Of a stretch of 64,000 nt of DNA, positions 30,398 through 39,855 are shown in pieces. This stretch comes from JADLGL01 sp963732865 (GTDB lineage Bacteria; Pseudomonadota; Alphaproteobacteria; Rhizobiales; Kaistiaceae), in contig CAVTBC010000001.1 in NCBI GenBank assembly GCA_963732865.1, positions 186,001 through 250,000 on the forward strand. Direction: 5' to 3'. The stretch's first letter is position 1. Every line of letters begins with the position of its first letter. The notes below the pieces were generated by a model, which was given only the letters and a program-made list of their open reading frames with translations, was not told where the DNA came from and did not search any database. A program made the position numbers and the translations under genes.

Positions 30398-31447
30398 TCA
30401 GTTGGCGAGCGCGTATGCGCCGGCAACGCCATATCCGGCGGCGGCGGTAATCACGGCCTGCCTTTGCGAGGCGTCGGTGGTAACGCGCACGGACCATCGG
30501 ACGCCGTCGGCACTGTCGATCTCGGAGACGGTCACCGTGCCGAACGCGGTCAGCGAAATGGCGATACTATCGGCGGCTGTTTTCGAATCGAAGATGCCGA
30601 CCTGGACGAGGACCGCCGGGTTGGCCGCCGGGAGCGTTCCGTTCGCCACCATCTCGGCGGCCCTTTCGGCGGGGGTCAACAATGGCGCGGCCGCAAAGGC
30701 CTGCGTGTCGCCGAGGCCGGCCGTCGGGTCCTGGTTTGTGGTCAGCGCGGCGGGCTGATAGACGGCCGCCGCGGCGCGGTTGGCGAAGCGGTCGAACAGG
30801 CCCGTGCCGCCGGCTGCGGTTGTCACCGTACGGGTCGCCGGATCATAGGCGACGTTGACCGTGGTGGTGGTATTCGGCGGCTGATAGGTGGCCATCAGCA
30901 TGCGGTCGTCATTGCCGTCGAGCGAGGCACGGCCGATATAATCGACCTGAACTTCGGCGACCCCCGCCTGCTGCATGCCGAGGAGATCGGCGGCGCGGGC
31001 GGAAAGATCGATGATGCGGTCGCTGTGGAACGGGCCGCGGTCGTTGACGCGGACGACGATCGACGCGCCGTTTTCGAGATTGGTGACACGGACATAGCTC
31101 GGCAGCGGCAGCGTCGTGTGAGCTGCCGTGAGCCGGTTCATGTCATAGACTTCGCCGTTTGCCGTCAACGCGCCATTGAAGCCGGGGCCATACCAGGAGG
31201 CCAGGCCGCGCTGCGAGTAGTTCGGATCTTCCTGCGGAACATAGGTCTGGCCGCCGACCACATAGGGACGCCCGACGAAGTCATAGCCGCCGCCGGTCGG
31301 CGTCGTCCCGGTGGCGCCGATATCATTGCCCGCATCGGCGAAAGGCAGCGAGGCGCAGCCTCCCAACATGCTGGCGGCGAGAATGACAGTAGCGGCCATG
31401 CCGGCCCGGCGAGGTGTGATGGCTGCGAGGCGCCGGCGGAATCGCAT
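30398..31447 (-). CDS. rlpA: RlpA-family septal lipoprotein with SPOR domain
   Basis: A 349-residue lipoprotein: signal peptide with lipobox LGGC (C near residue 30), a double-psi beta-barrel domain containing GLASWYGPGFNGALTANGE, RVNDRGPF and IIDLSARAADLLGM, and a C-terminal SPOR domain (about 275-349) that binds denuded glycan at the septum. RlpA proteins are lytic transglycosylases or their relatives; the catalytic Asp is in RVNDRGPF. It stands 71 bp upstream of the dac gene on the same strand and may head the operon. Confidence 0.93.
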   Translation of the reverse strand: MRFRRRLAAITPRRAGMAATVILAASMLGGCASLPFADAGNDIGATGTTPTGGGYDFVGRPYVVGGQTYVPQEDPNYSQRGLASWYGPGFNGALTANGEVYDMNRLTAAHTTLPLPSYVRVTNLENGASIVVRVNDRGPFHSDRIIDLSARAADLLGMQQAGVAEVQVDYIGRASLDGNDDRMLMATYQPPNTTTTVNVAYDPATRTVTTAAGGTGLFDRFANRAAAAVYQPAALTTNQDPTAGLGDTQAFAAAPLLTPAERAAEMVANGTLPAANPAVLVQVGIFDSKTAADSIAISLTAFGTVTVSEIDSADGVRWSVRVTTDASQRQAVITAAAGYGVAGAYALAN

Positions 31448-31751
31448 CTCAGCCCGTCAGACCGCGGGACGGCGCCAAAGCACAACAGAACGGGCCGGAC
31501 ACGGTCGACCGACTGCACAACATATGTCCACACTCCGCCCCCCGCCGGCAGCCAACTGACGCAGCTGTCCGACAGTGTCACCGATCACCGATTTGCGTGG
31601 ATCGAAACACGACCCCCGCCCGGTCAGGCTGCAGGGCGGAAAGTCCCCACGGCCTGAATCGATCGCGTGGCTGTGAATAAAATCCACCACCGATCACTGG
31701 TCAAGGCGCAATCGACGTGTCAGCCGCCGATTCGGTTCTGCGCCACGATCT
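31448..31751. other. Gene-free stretch between rlpA and the CDF gene
   Basis: About 300 bp with no credible coding frame. It must hold the rlpA promoter. The words CACCGATCAC and CACCGATCACTGG recur about 110 bp apart, but no clear operator, tRNA or terminator is visible. Confidence 0.5.
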
Positions 31752-32720
31752 TCAGGAGACCCCGCAGTCGCCCTCCCGGACGATGACCGTGTCCGGGCAT
31801 TCTTCATCCTCAAGCTCGATTTCGAGCGTGGCGTGCGCGATGGCGAAGCTGCCGGCCAGCATCTCCTTGGCGGACCGCTTCAGTTCGCTGGTGGAAACGG
31901 CGTCGCCTTCGGCGATCACCAAATGCGCTTCCAGCGCGTTCTGGCGTTCGTCGAATTGCCAGATGTGGAGGTGATGGACATCGCCAACGCCGCGCAGATC
32001 GCGAAGTGCCGACAGGACGGCCTCCGGCGAGAGATGGGGCGGCGTGCCCATCATCAGGATCCGGATGACATCGCCGATCTCGGCCACGACGTGCCACATG
32101 ATGTAGCCGGCGATCGCGAGGGTGATCAGCGCGTCGGCGATGTTCCAGTCGAAGAGGATGATGAGCGTGCCGGCGACGATGACGCCAAGCGACCCGAGCG
32201 CGTCGGCGACATTGTGGAGGAAGGCGGCGCGGATGTTCACGCTCTCCTTCGACAGACGGAACGTCAGCATTGCGGTGGCGACATCGACGACCAGCGCGAT
32301 GGCGGCGATGATGACGACGATCCAGCCATCGACCGGCTGCGGCTCGACCAGGCGCCAGATGGCCTCATAGGCGAGATAGACGGCGATCAGAACAAGCGCG
32401 GTGTAGTTGACGAGAGCGGCGACGATTTCGGCCCGGCCATAGCCAAAGGTCATCGCGTGATCGACCGGACGGCGGGCGACGCGCCGGGCGAAATAGGCAA
32501 GGCCCAAGGCCACCGCGTCCGACAGATTGTGGATCGCATCGGCGACCAGCGCCAGGCTGCCCCCAACGATGCCGCCCGCGATCTGTGCGACCGTCAGGCC
32601 GACATTGACCACAACAGCCCACACCACCTTGCGGTCGCCGGAGGCGGCGGCATGGTGGTGGTGATGATGGCCGTGGCTGTGGCCGTGGCTGTGGTCGTGG
32701 TGGTCACCTGAGTGCGTCAC
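31752..32720 (-). CDS. Cation diffusion facilitator metal exporter
   Basis: A 322-residue CDF-family exporter for zinc or a related divalent ion. A histidine-rich cytosolic N-terminus (residues 2-24, with six consecutive His) precedes six membrane helices. Metal-site motifs are ALVADAIHNLSDAVAL in helix 2 and AFLHNVADALGSLGV in helix 5, both of the zinc-type H-x-x-x-D / D-x-x-x-D pattern. The C-terminal domain contains HHLHIW. I chose GTG 32720 since the frame above it has no family similarity and the nearby ATG at 32724 is out of frame. Confidence 0.93.
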   Translation of the reverse strand: MTHSGDHHDHSHGHSHGHHHHHHAAASGDRKVVWAVVVNVGLTVAQIAGGIVGGSLALVADAIHNLSDAVALGLAYFARRVARRPVDHAMTFGYGRAEIVAALVNYTALVLIAVYLAYEAIWRLVEPQPVDGWIVVIIAAIALVVDVATAMLTFRLSKESVNIRAAFLHNVADALGSLGVIVAGTLIILFDWNIADALITLAIAGYIMWHVVAEIGDVIRILMMGTPPHLSPEAVLSALRDLRGVGDVHHLHIWQFDERQNALEAHLVIAEGDAVSTSELKRSAKEMLAGSFAIAHATLEIELEDEECPDTVIVREGDCGVS

Positions 32721-33095
32721 GCATCTTCCTCCATTGCGTGAGCAAACATAGTCCGGGCCGGGATGGGCCGCTAGCGGATGCCGCGCTGACCGGCTCCCCG
32801 TTAGGCCGGCGGCGTGATAGTCTGCGGGGTGCATGGAGCAACGCGGCGCGCTTCGACTAAGCGCGTCGGCGTGCTTCACGGCGATTCCATGCGCAGTGAA
32901 ATTCGGGAAATCAGGGGACCTGACCGGGGCCGGCATCAGCCGCTCGGTGCCTCCAGTTCGGCGAAGGCTGAACAGAAGGCAACAGCCACGTCAGGATGAG
33001 TTCAGTTGGTGGTCACTAAACGGACACAGTCACGGCGACCGGCCATCGGGCGACGCGACGGAAATCTGAGACAACTCTCACAAGGGATCACTCCG
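32721..33095. other. Divergent promoter region between CDF and lectin genes
   Basis: About 375 bp separating divergent genes. No coding frame is convincing. Promoters for both genes must lie here, but I cannot place -35/-10 boxes with confidence. Just before 33096 the sequence CAAGGGATC acts as the ribosome site of the lectin gene. Confidence 0.45.
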
Positions 33096-33686
33096 ATGAC
33101 CAATCGTTTCTCGCTTCGCATCAAACGCCGCTTCGCTACTGCAGCCGTTGCGGCCGCGCTCGGTGTCGCGACCATCGCTTCCGCTTCGGCCCAAGGCGTT
33201 CTCGGCGGCGCAATCAATCCGGGTCTCCTCAATGGCGGCGCCGTTCTCCAGCAGAACCCGGTCACGACCCGCACTGTCACCATTCAGGGCGGCGGCCTGC
33301 TGTTCCTCGATGCCCAGCAGCGCGACCAGTACAATCTCGGCTACACAGTCGTCGTCGACACCTATGCCGGCAACACGGCGACCGAGCGCTGGCTGCTGAC
33401 GGATGTCGGCAATGGCAACTACACGATCATGCAGATCAGCAGCGGCCAGTATCTGGACGCCCATGAGATCGCCTCGCTGAACTTCGCGGTCATCACCCGC
33501 AACCGCCAGAACTTCGGCAATGGAGACAATGGCCAGTATTGGCACCTGATCTCCTATGGCGGCGGTTTCTACCAAATCCAGCAGGCGAGCACGGGTCGCT
33601 ATCTCGACCTCGACGGCACGACCGCCGTCACGCGCCCGCTCGACAACAACAATAATCAGACTTGGCGGATCACGGACACGCAGTAG
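33096..33686 (+). CDS. Secreted ricin-type beta-trefoil (RICIN) domain protein
   Basis: A 196-residue exported protein: signal peptide with a basic start (MTNRFSLRIKRRF) and cleavage near ASASAQ (about residue 33), then a single RICIN fold. Trefoil repeats are seen as YTIMQISSGQYLDAHE, YQIQQASTGRYLDLDG and the closing NNNNQTWRITDTQ (Q-x-W motif). There is no catalytic domain, so it may bind glycans on the cell surface or outside the cell. It is monocistronic and ends in a strong terminator. Confidence 0.85.
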   Translation: MTNRFSLRIKRRFATAAVAAALGVATIASASAQGVLGGAINPGLLNGGAVLQQNPVTTRTVTIQGGGLLFLDAQQRDQYNLGYTVVVDTYAGNTATERWLLTDVGNGNYTIMQISSGQYLDAHEIASLNFAVITRNRQNFGNGDNGQYWHLISYGGGFYQIQQASTGRYLDLDGTTAVTRPLDNNNNQTWRITDTQ

Positions 33687-33710
33687 CACCGCCCGTCACG
33701 CAGGCAAAAG

Positions 33711-33742
33711 CCCCGCCGACCCGACTGGGACGGCGGGGTTTT
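33711..33742 (+). terminator. Rho-independent terminator after the RICIN gene
   Basis: Stem CCCCGCCG (33711-33718) pairs with CGGCGGGG (33731-33738); an inner CCC/GGG pair closes a GACT loop. A TTTT tract follows at 33739-33742. Confidence 0.85.
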
Positions 33743-33813
33743 GCATTACCAATCCTGTTGGTGCGCTGCGGCATCCCCTCCCCAGCCCGCCGCGCCGATG
33801 ATATTCACCGGTA

Positions 33814-34245
33814 ATGGCGACCATCCGAGTCATCCCCTACGGATCGCAGCCCTATGAGGCTGTGCTGGAATTGCGCGACGAGATCCTGCGCAAACCGCTG
33901 GGACGGCGCCTGACGGAACACGATACGGCCGGCGACCGGGACGACTACATTATCGCCGCCTCCGAAGGTGACGCGATCGTCGGCTGCGTGCTGCTGCGGC
34001 CCGCGGAAGATGGCGCGGTACTGCTGCGGGCGATGGCCGTACATAGCGATTTCCAGGGTCGCGGATTAGGTCGCGAGATTCTGGCCTTCGCCGAGCGGCT
34101 GGCGCGGGACGCCGGCTTCCGCCGGGTCGACACAAATGCGCGCGTGACGGCGCGTGGGTTTTACGAAAAAGCCGGCTTCGCGGCCGACGGCGACCTGTTT
34201 ACCGCCGACGCGGTTCCGCACTTCAAGATGTGGAAGGTGCTGTAG
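33814..34245 (+). CDS. GNAT-family N-acetyltransferase
   Basis: A 143-residue ElaA/GNAT-type acetyltransferase. The acetyl-CoA loop is AVHSDFQGRGLGREILAFAE, followed by RRVDTNARVTARGFYEKAGF, the usual late helix and beta strand. The N-terminus RVIPYGSQPYEAVLELRDEI matches a subgroup of small uncharacterised acetyltransferases. Its substrate is unknown. It converges with the GT61 gene, 42 bp away. Confidence 0.86.
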   Translation: MATIRVIPYGSQPYEAVLELRDEILRKPLGRRLTEHDTAGDRDDYIIAASEGDAIVGCVLLRPAEDGAVLLRAMAVHSDFQGRGLGREILAFAERLARDAGFRRVDTNARVTARGFYEKAGFAADGDLFTADAVPHFKMWKVL

Positions 34246-34287
34246 CCGGCGCCGAAAAGGCCGGCCCCGCTCCTGGCGAACCAGAGA

Positions 34288-35608
34288 TCAGCTTCTCTGA
34301 AGCGCTTCAAGCATGCGAACCACCGCATGCGAATCGACTTCGAAATCGCACATACGGTCACGCCTATCTGGCAGGGTCCGCTTATACCCGCGCCAAGGGG
34401 TACTGACGGCATCGCCCAACACCAGCCCGTATCGCAGGCCGAACAGTTCCGACAGGGCGGCGTAGGACGTAACCCCATCGGATCGGAACGTTGAATAGTT
34501 GAGTTCCACGACCACGGTGCCGGGGAAGCAAAAAACGATGTTGGTCAGCCCGGCGCCGTGTGGTCCAACGACAATCTCCGCGTTGGCGAACAATCGAACC
34601 TGTTCCGCGAAGCTTAGCGATTCCGAACTCGACGCGCTCGAACCCCAATCGTTCCAATTGGCTGAGAACGGCTTCTTCATTGGTGAGATGTCGCGCGCCT
34701 GCGGCGGCGCGCGAGACAAAGAGCCTGCGCCTCCCCGTCCTGCGCACCTTGTTGCGCAGCTTTCGGAAAAACGGCACTGTCGATTTGGAAATATGGGATT
34801 CCCTCGGCACAATCCGATCGGCAAATGTCAGTTCGCCAGACACATGAACGTGCTGGTCGACTTCGACGAACTCGTCGGGACCGAGGCCTAGATAGGACAA
34901 GGTGTCCTTCTGCCATTGGTGCCTTACCGGCGGGATCAGCAACTTTCGCTGACCACGCCCCCTTCGCAGAAGGGCCGCGCCCGGTAGGTATTTCCGGATG
35001 CCGGTCGTTTTTCTCAGAAGAGCGACGTTCGGCAAATATTCGATGACCCAGTGGAAGTAGCCCTGTGGGGCCGAGCCGGCCAGCACATAGGCGCCATGCA
35101 ACTGCTTCGGCGCTTCAAGCGGTCTCGCCTGGAACGGGGCACCAGCGAACAGAGCGTCAATGTCTTCGCGTTTGATGTCAGAGAATTCCTGGACGTGCCT
35201 CAGGCTTTTCGGCGAAGTCCAGGTCTCGTGGATGATCTGATTGTCGTCCGTGACCAGCATCATCGAAGGATACAGACAGGTTGCCGATGCGATCCGGTAT
35301 GTTCCCCAGGGCCTTGCCGGCTCGTCGCCGGGGCTTGCGCGGAGAACTTCCTCGTCGGCGCGCTCTATCTCGCCGCCACCCCTGATGATCGGAAACGGGC
35401 GCAGGGGCTTCATCGACACCGTCGATAGCTGCCGCCTCCCCTCTACTGCCGCGACTTCCTCCGCGGGCTTGCTGACATAGAGACCTTGCTCCCCGTCCAA
35501 AGTCTGCTTCTTCCCTGATGCAACGTCGGTTCGGACGGCCGCCGGCGCGTGGCGGCTACGGGCCATTTCCAGTTTATTCGCAATATCTTGCGATCGGGAA
35601 AATGGCAA
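34288..35608 (-). CDS. GT61-family glycosyltransferase, frame interrupted by one extra base
   Basis: Glycosyltransferase family 61 (DUF563) protein, probably adding sugars to surface polysaccharide or a protein. The N-terminal part from ATG 35608 has GYFHWVIEYLPNVALL and KLLIPPVRHQWQKDTLSYLG. The C-terminal part is in another frame, with LSFAEQVRLFANAEIVVGPH, GAGLTN and FPGTVVVEL. The frames join at 34623-34624; removing one C of CC gives FERVEFESLSFAEQV. Similarity is good on both sides. Its relation to the sugar operon upstream on the same strand is not clear; the gap is 114 bp. Confidence 0.82.
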
Positions 35609-35722
35609 CGTGCGGATGCAGGGTTGTGCCGACGACGGGGCGGACGAGCGCAGAACCTGGTTGGTGTTCCGGTGGCATCGTAGCGACGCAGCCGCGACGA
35701 CGAGGAGCGCGCCTTGAGCGGC

Positions 35723-36736
35723 CTAGACCGCTTCCGCCGCGCCCGTTGACGCCGAGCGCCCGAACGCATCAAGGACCTTCATATTCGCGACGGAATTGTC
35801 GTTGGAAAGCGGCACCGGCACTCCTTTGAGGACCGCGTCGGCAAAGGCCTCGACCATCAGCTGATATTGGTCGACGGCCAGGATGGCTTCCACATGACGG
35901 GCGCCCTTGGTGTCTGCCAGAACGATGAGCGTCTCCGGGAGACGGTCGCCCTGCCCGGGGATGATCGCGCGCGGCACTTCGATCGTGCCGTTCCTGCCAA
36001 TAACGGTATAGAAGCCCTGGCCGCCACCGACGAACGAGCAACTCGCCAAGCCGACCCGGCCGCCGCTGAATTCGAGAATACCGGCGCCGGTGACGTTGAC
36101 GCCGAAACGATGGTCCATGTGCCACCAGCCTCTCACACTGCGCGGTTCTTCGCCGAACACCATGCGGCAGATCGAGACGCCATAGCACCCCATGTCGAGA
36201 AGGGCGCCGCCGCCCAGCGCCTTGTCAAACCGCACATTGGCTGGATCGGGCGGGTTCATCAGATCGACCGAGAGATGCGCGCGCACCTCCACAACATCGC
36301 CGATCAGGCCGTCGTCGATCATCTCGCGCACCCGCCGATGCTGCGGGTGGAACCGATACATGAACGCCTCCATCAAGGGCCTGCCGGCGCCGGCGCAATC
36401 CGCGACCAGCCTTGCGGCTTCGCCGGCGTCCAGCGCCAGCGGCTTCTCACAAAGGACCGCCTTCCCCGCCTGGGCGGCCCGGCGGCTCCATTCGGCATGG
36501 AGGACATTGGGCAGCGGGTTGTAAATGGCATCGATTTCCGGATCGGCGATCAGATCCTCGTATGAGGACAGGACCCTCTCGACCCCGAGATCGCGTGCGA
36601 ACTGCTGGGCAGATTCCGGATTGCGGCTCGCGCATGCCGCCAGGACGCCATTTCGCGAGGCCTTGATCGCCGGGGCAACCGCGTTCCGCGCGATCGCTGC
36701 CGTGCTGAGAATCCCCCATCTCAATGGTTGCTCCAC
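35723..36736 (-). CDS. Gfo/Idh/MocA oxidoreductase (dihydrodiol / D-xylose dehydrogenase type)
   Basis: A 337-residue NAD(P)-dependent dehydrogenase. The Rossmann start is RWGILSTAAIARNAVAPAI, the catalytic lysine lies in AVLCEKPLAL, and the second domain has GGALLDMGCYGVSICRMVFG. This combination resembles dimeric dihydrodiol dehydrogenase and NADP-linked D-xylose 1-dehydrogenases, which fits a xylose operon. It begins 30 bp after the ASPIC-UnbV gene on the same strand and so is likely the last gene of that transcript. The exact sugar is inference. Confidence 0.85.
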   Translation of the reverse strand: MEQPLRWGILSTAAIARNAVAPAIKASRNGVLAACASRNPESAQQFARDLGVERVLSSYEDLIADPEIDAIYNPLPNVLHAEWSRRAAQAGKAVLCEKPLALDAGEAARLVADCAGAGRPLMEAFMYRFHPQHRRVREMIDDGLIGDVVEVRAHLSVDLMNPPDPANVRFDKALGGGALLDMGCYGVSICRMVFGEEPRSVRGWWHMDHRFGVNVTGAGILEFSGGRVGLASCSFVGGGQGFYTVIGRNGTIEVPRAIIPGQGDRLPETLIVLADTKGARHVEAILAVDQYQLMVEAFADAVLKGVPVPLSNDNSVANMKVLDAFGRSASTGAAEAV

Positions 36737-36766
36737 TGAGGCACCTCGCTCGGTTTGGCTGTCGGG

Positions 36767-38422
36767 TCAGCCGGGCGGCGGAAACCAGTATCGCGCCGCG
36801 TCGGCGCCGCGCTCGATCTGGACGAAATTATTGGCGAAGACGCGGTAGGCGTGGCTCCACTCCCCGTCTGGCCAACGCACCCGGATTTCTGCGCGCTCCG
36901 CCGTGCCGATGCCGATGTGAACAAATCCGATGTGCCCTGAAGCGTGGCCGCCGCCGACTTCGATTGTGCGGTTCATCGTCCGCGTCCCAGTCTTCACCGA
37001 GATTCTTGCGCCGACCGCCAGCGGGTTGCCGTCGTCCTGCAACAGCTCCACCTCGAGCCAGTTCCCCATCGGCGCATGGCCGCCCCAGTCCGTGGCGACA
37101 CCCTGATTGCGGAAGACGCTGGCGGGGCCGTTCCGATTGACGACGACGAGATCCAGCATCCCGTCGAGGTTCAGGTCGACCAATGCCGCCCCCCTGCCGA
37201 CGCGATCAAGGGCGATGCCGGCGACAGCGCCCGCCTCGACGAACGTCTCGTCCCATCGCCCGAGCAGAAGGTTGTCGGGATCGTATTGCGCAAATTCCGG
37301 CATGGCCTCGACGTTACCCTTGGCAACGAAAAGATCGAGCAGGCCGTCATTATTGACGTCGGCAAACTCCGCGTGCCAGCCGGTCGAAGGACGGCGGTCG
37401 TCGCCGACATAGGGGCGGTGCGCCGTCGCGCCACGCTCAAATGCCATGTCCTGATAGGTCGGCGTGCCGCGCGCACCGGGGGCAACAAGCATCTGCAACT
37501 TCGTATCGCCCATCGACGTCAGCACATATTCGGGAAACCCGTCACCGTTGAGATCGCCTTCGGCGATGCCCATGCCCCAGATGCTGAGATGCTCCCATCC
37601 GTCGGCGGCGGTGTAGAGAACCGGCGCGGCCCCCGGATCGAGACGCCACATCTGCTCCTCACCGCCGCGATAATATTGCCGGTCATTCGCTATGCGGAGC
37701 GATGCGGCGCCCGACGAATTCCAGTCGGTAAAGAGCATCGACAGGGCGCAATAGCCGGGCGTGAGGATAGTTGCGCCGGAATAATCCGGGCCTTCGGTCG
37801 CCCGCTCCGGCCGATACAGGACATTGTCAGCGCATGTACCCCACGGCGCGCCAGGAGCGGTCTCATCGACATAGTTGCCGAAGGCGAGTGTCGGGAAGAC
37901 CGATCCAGCCTCCCATGTCGCACTGAATGCTGTCGTCCATTCATTGCCGCCGTCGAAGTGCCAAAGCTCGTTCGCCGGATGAAAGCCGCACGCGCCGTCG
38001 CCCTTGAGCAGGACGTTCTCGCCAAGCCGAAGCAAGACGAGATCAAGAAGGCCGTCGCCGTCGATGTCGAGCGGATAGGCACCCAGCACGTCGGTGGCCC
38101 AGGGCCCGATCTCGGTGAGGTCGACTGACTCGAACCGCAGCGCGCCACCGGTGGGACTGACGTTGCGGTAGAGGTGCGACGGCTCGGCGCCGCCCGCGAG
38201 GAACAGATCCGGCCGGCGGTCCTGATCGCAATCGAAAGCCGCGACGCCGCCGCCGACGAAGAATTCCCAGGGTCCACCGTAAACATGGTCTATGCCGGCA
38301 GTCGCGGCCTCTTCGACGAACGCCGGCACAATGTCGGCGTCGATCTGCGCCTCCTGCGCCGTCGTGATTGACGGAGCGGCGAGCAGCGCAAAGAGCAACA
38401 GAGCAGCCCGGCGGCGCATCAT
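36767..38422 (-). CDS. Secreted FG-GAP/VCBS repeat protein with ASPIC-UnbV domain (CRTAC1 family)
   Basis: A 551-residue exported protein. A signal peptide (to about residue 22, ITTAQ) precedes a seven-bladed-type propeller with calcium loops such as DCDQDRRPDLFLA, DIDGDGLLDLVLL, DLNGDGFPEYVL, DVNNDGLLDLFVA and DLNLDGMLDLVVV. The C-terminal UnbV_ASPIC domain reads NWLEVELLQDDGNPLAVGAR and VRWPDGEW. Members of this family are periplasmic or surface proteins of unclear biochemical role. It overlaps the di-heme oxidoreductase gene by ATGA (38419-38422), which makes a functional pair likely. The gene is intact. Confidence 0.88.
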   Translation of the reverse strand: MMRRRAALLLFALLAAPSITTAQEAQIDADIVPAFVEEAATAGIDHVYGGPWEFFVGGGVAAFDCDQDRRPDLFLAGGAEPSHLYRNVSPTGGALRFESVDLTEIGPWATDVLGAYPLDIDGDGLLDLVLLRLGENVLLKGDGACGFHPANELWHFDGGNEWTTAFSATWEAGSVFPTLAFGNYVDETAPGAPWGTCADNVLYRPERATEGPDYSGATILTPGYCALSMLFTDWNSSGAASLRIANDRQYYRGGEEQMWRLDPGAAPVLYTAADGWEHLSIWGMGIAEGDLNGDGFPEYVLTSMGDTKLQMLVAPGARGTPTYQDMAFERGATAHRPYVGDDRRPSTGWHAEFADVNNDGLLDLFVAKGNVEAMPEFAQYDPDNLLLGRWDETFVEAGAVAGIALDRVGRGAALVDLNLDGMLDLVVVNRNGPASVFRNQGVATDWGGHAPMGNWLEVELLQDDGNPLAVGARISVKTGTRTMNRTIEVGGGHASGHIGFVHIGIGTAERAEIRVRWPDGEWSHAYRVFANNFVQIERGADAARYWFPPPG

Positions 38423-39855
38423 GGCACGATCACCAGCGTTCGCAGGAACGCAATAATTGCGGACTGCTCGGCCTCGCTTGCGCCGACATAGAGGTCGCGC
38501 GCCGTTCGGCCCTCCCCGCCATGGGCGCGGATCACTGCATCCAATGTGGTGAGATCGTTGCGGTGACCGTAGGGCGCGGTCGATCCGACGCCCCATAGTT
38601 CTGCGGTTATGAACACGTCGGGCTCGACGAAGCGCTGCGAGAGAAGCTCATTGCCAAGCACGCCGACTTCGCTGTCGGCGATCCGGTGGCGCTTGAGATC
38701 GCCAAAGAGCGGAACGAGGATGTTGCCATTCTCGTCGCGGTCGAGGCCGGCCATCCAAGCCAGCCTCGCCAGGTCGATCACAACCGGCGAGGCTACTTCG
38801 CCAAGACGCAGGGTTCCCGCCTGATCCAGCGGCGACGGGTCGATGAATAGCGATGACGAGAGCGGCAGCGAGGTTCGATGGCACGCGGTGCAGTCGAAGG
38901 AATTGAACAAATCCTCGCCCAGCGCCGCGGCCGCCTGCCAATCGGGATCGTCGGGGATCACCTGCGTTGGCGACGGCAACGTCGCCTGGAAGGCAACAAG
39001 CGCGGTGATGTCGCCGGTGGTTAACTCGTTCGCGTAGCCGTCGCCGTCGAAGTCGATCCGCCCGGTCCACCTCGCGCCAAATCGCTCGTCCGCTTCCATG
39101 CCGTGGTGAGCGTTTGCCGCGTTGATGGTGAACTGACGAAGCGAACCGAAGACGCCTTTTTGGCCGAACGGTCGAACGATCAGGTCCGTGTCGACGCCTT
39201 CGATTTGCGACAGATCGACGAGGCCGTCGGGGTACGCGGTCAGCGAGCCGAAGGAGACGCCCTTGGTGACGAGTTCAATGGTGGCTGGCTGCCCGGCGGC
39301 GCGCGCCTGGGCAAGGACATCGGCGCGGAGGCCCTGCAGGTCGGCGGTCATCTCGCGCGCAAGCAGTTCGATCAGGCCATCACCGAACAAGGCGTTGGTC
39401 CCCCGCTCGCTTGAGAAGGACGGATCGAGATTGTTGAAGTTGACGCTCTCGAACCCTTCGGAGACGAAGACGTTGACGGTGAAATCGCCGGCGCCGCCGG
39501 GCGCCGGATCGCGATGACAGGAGCTGCATCCATTCGAGTCCGGCCCCGCTGTCCTCAGGAAGTCGAATGGCGCCGGCATCGGGCGCAGGGTGGGGATGAT
39601 TGCCTGTGTCGCCAGCGGTCTGCCAGCGCCGTCTTCCGCCGTGAAGCGGGCGGTGAAGAGCACCTGCCCGGCCAGAACAAGCTTGTCGAGCGCGTCGCCC
39701 GTCAGCGTTCCAGCCACAGCGTTGAAGTCGATATGCTGGGCAATCGCCCGCTCCGACCAGGTCGCCGGGTCGCCCTGCGCCGAAGCCGAGCTGAGCGTCG
39801 CAAGGACCGCTGCCCCGATTGCCGCGATAGCCGCTGATCGCCAAAGCCATCTCAT
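38419..39855 (-). CDS. Periplasmic di-heme oxidoreductase (DHOR / COG3488 family)
   Basis: A 478-residue c-type cytochrome with a signal peptide (cleaved near SASAQ, residue 27) and two heme-binding motifs: C110-SSCH and C322-TACH. The segment DGDGYANELTTGDITAL between them resembles a calcium loop. The family is called di-heme oxidoredictase or thiol oxidoreductase and is related to MauG-type and cytochrome c peroxidases; substrates are mostly unknown. It overlaps the ABC ATPase gene before it and the ASPIC-UnbV gene after it by 4 bp each (ATGA). Coupling to a sugar importer is unusual; the family is better known beside imelysin and iron genes. Confidence 0.88.
   Translation of the reverse strand: MRWLWRSAAIAAIGAAVLATLSSASAQGDPATWSERAIAQHIDFNAVAGTLTGDALDKLVLAGQVLFTARFTAEDGAGRPLATQAIIPTLRPMPAPFDFLRTAGPDSNGCSSCHRDPAPGGAGDFTVNVFVSEGFESVNFNNLDPSFSSERGTNALFGDGLIELLAREMTADLQGLRADVLAQARAAGQPATIELVTKGVSFGSLTAYPDGLVDLSQIEGVDTDLIVRPFGQKGVFGSLRQFTINAANAHHGMEADERFGARWTGRIDFDGDGYANELTTGDITALVAFQATLPSPTQVIPDDPDWQAAAALGEDLFNSFDCTACHRTSLPLSSSLFIDPSPLDQAGTLRLGEVASPVVIDLARLAWMAGLDRDENGNILVPLFGDLKRHRIADSEVGVLGNELLSQRFVEPDVFITAELWGVGSTAPYGHRNDLTTLDAVIRAHGGEGRTARDLYVGASEAEQSAIIAFLRTLVIVP

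Noticed and set aside
32640..32704. Repeat-like GTGGTGGTG/GTGGCCGTGGCT stretch resembling a small tandem array
   Set aside because: It is the coding sequence of the histidine-rich N-terminus of the CDF exporter.
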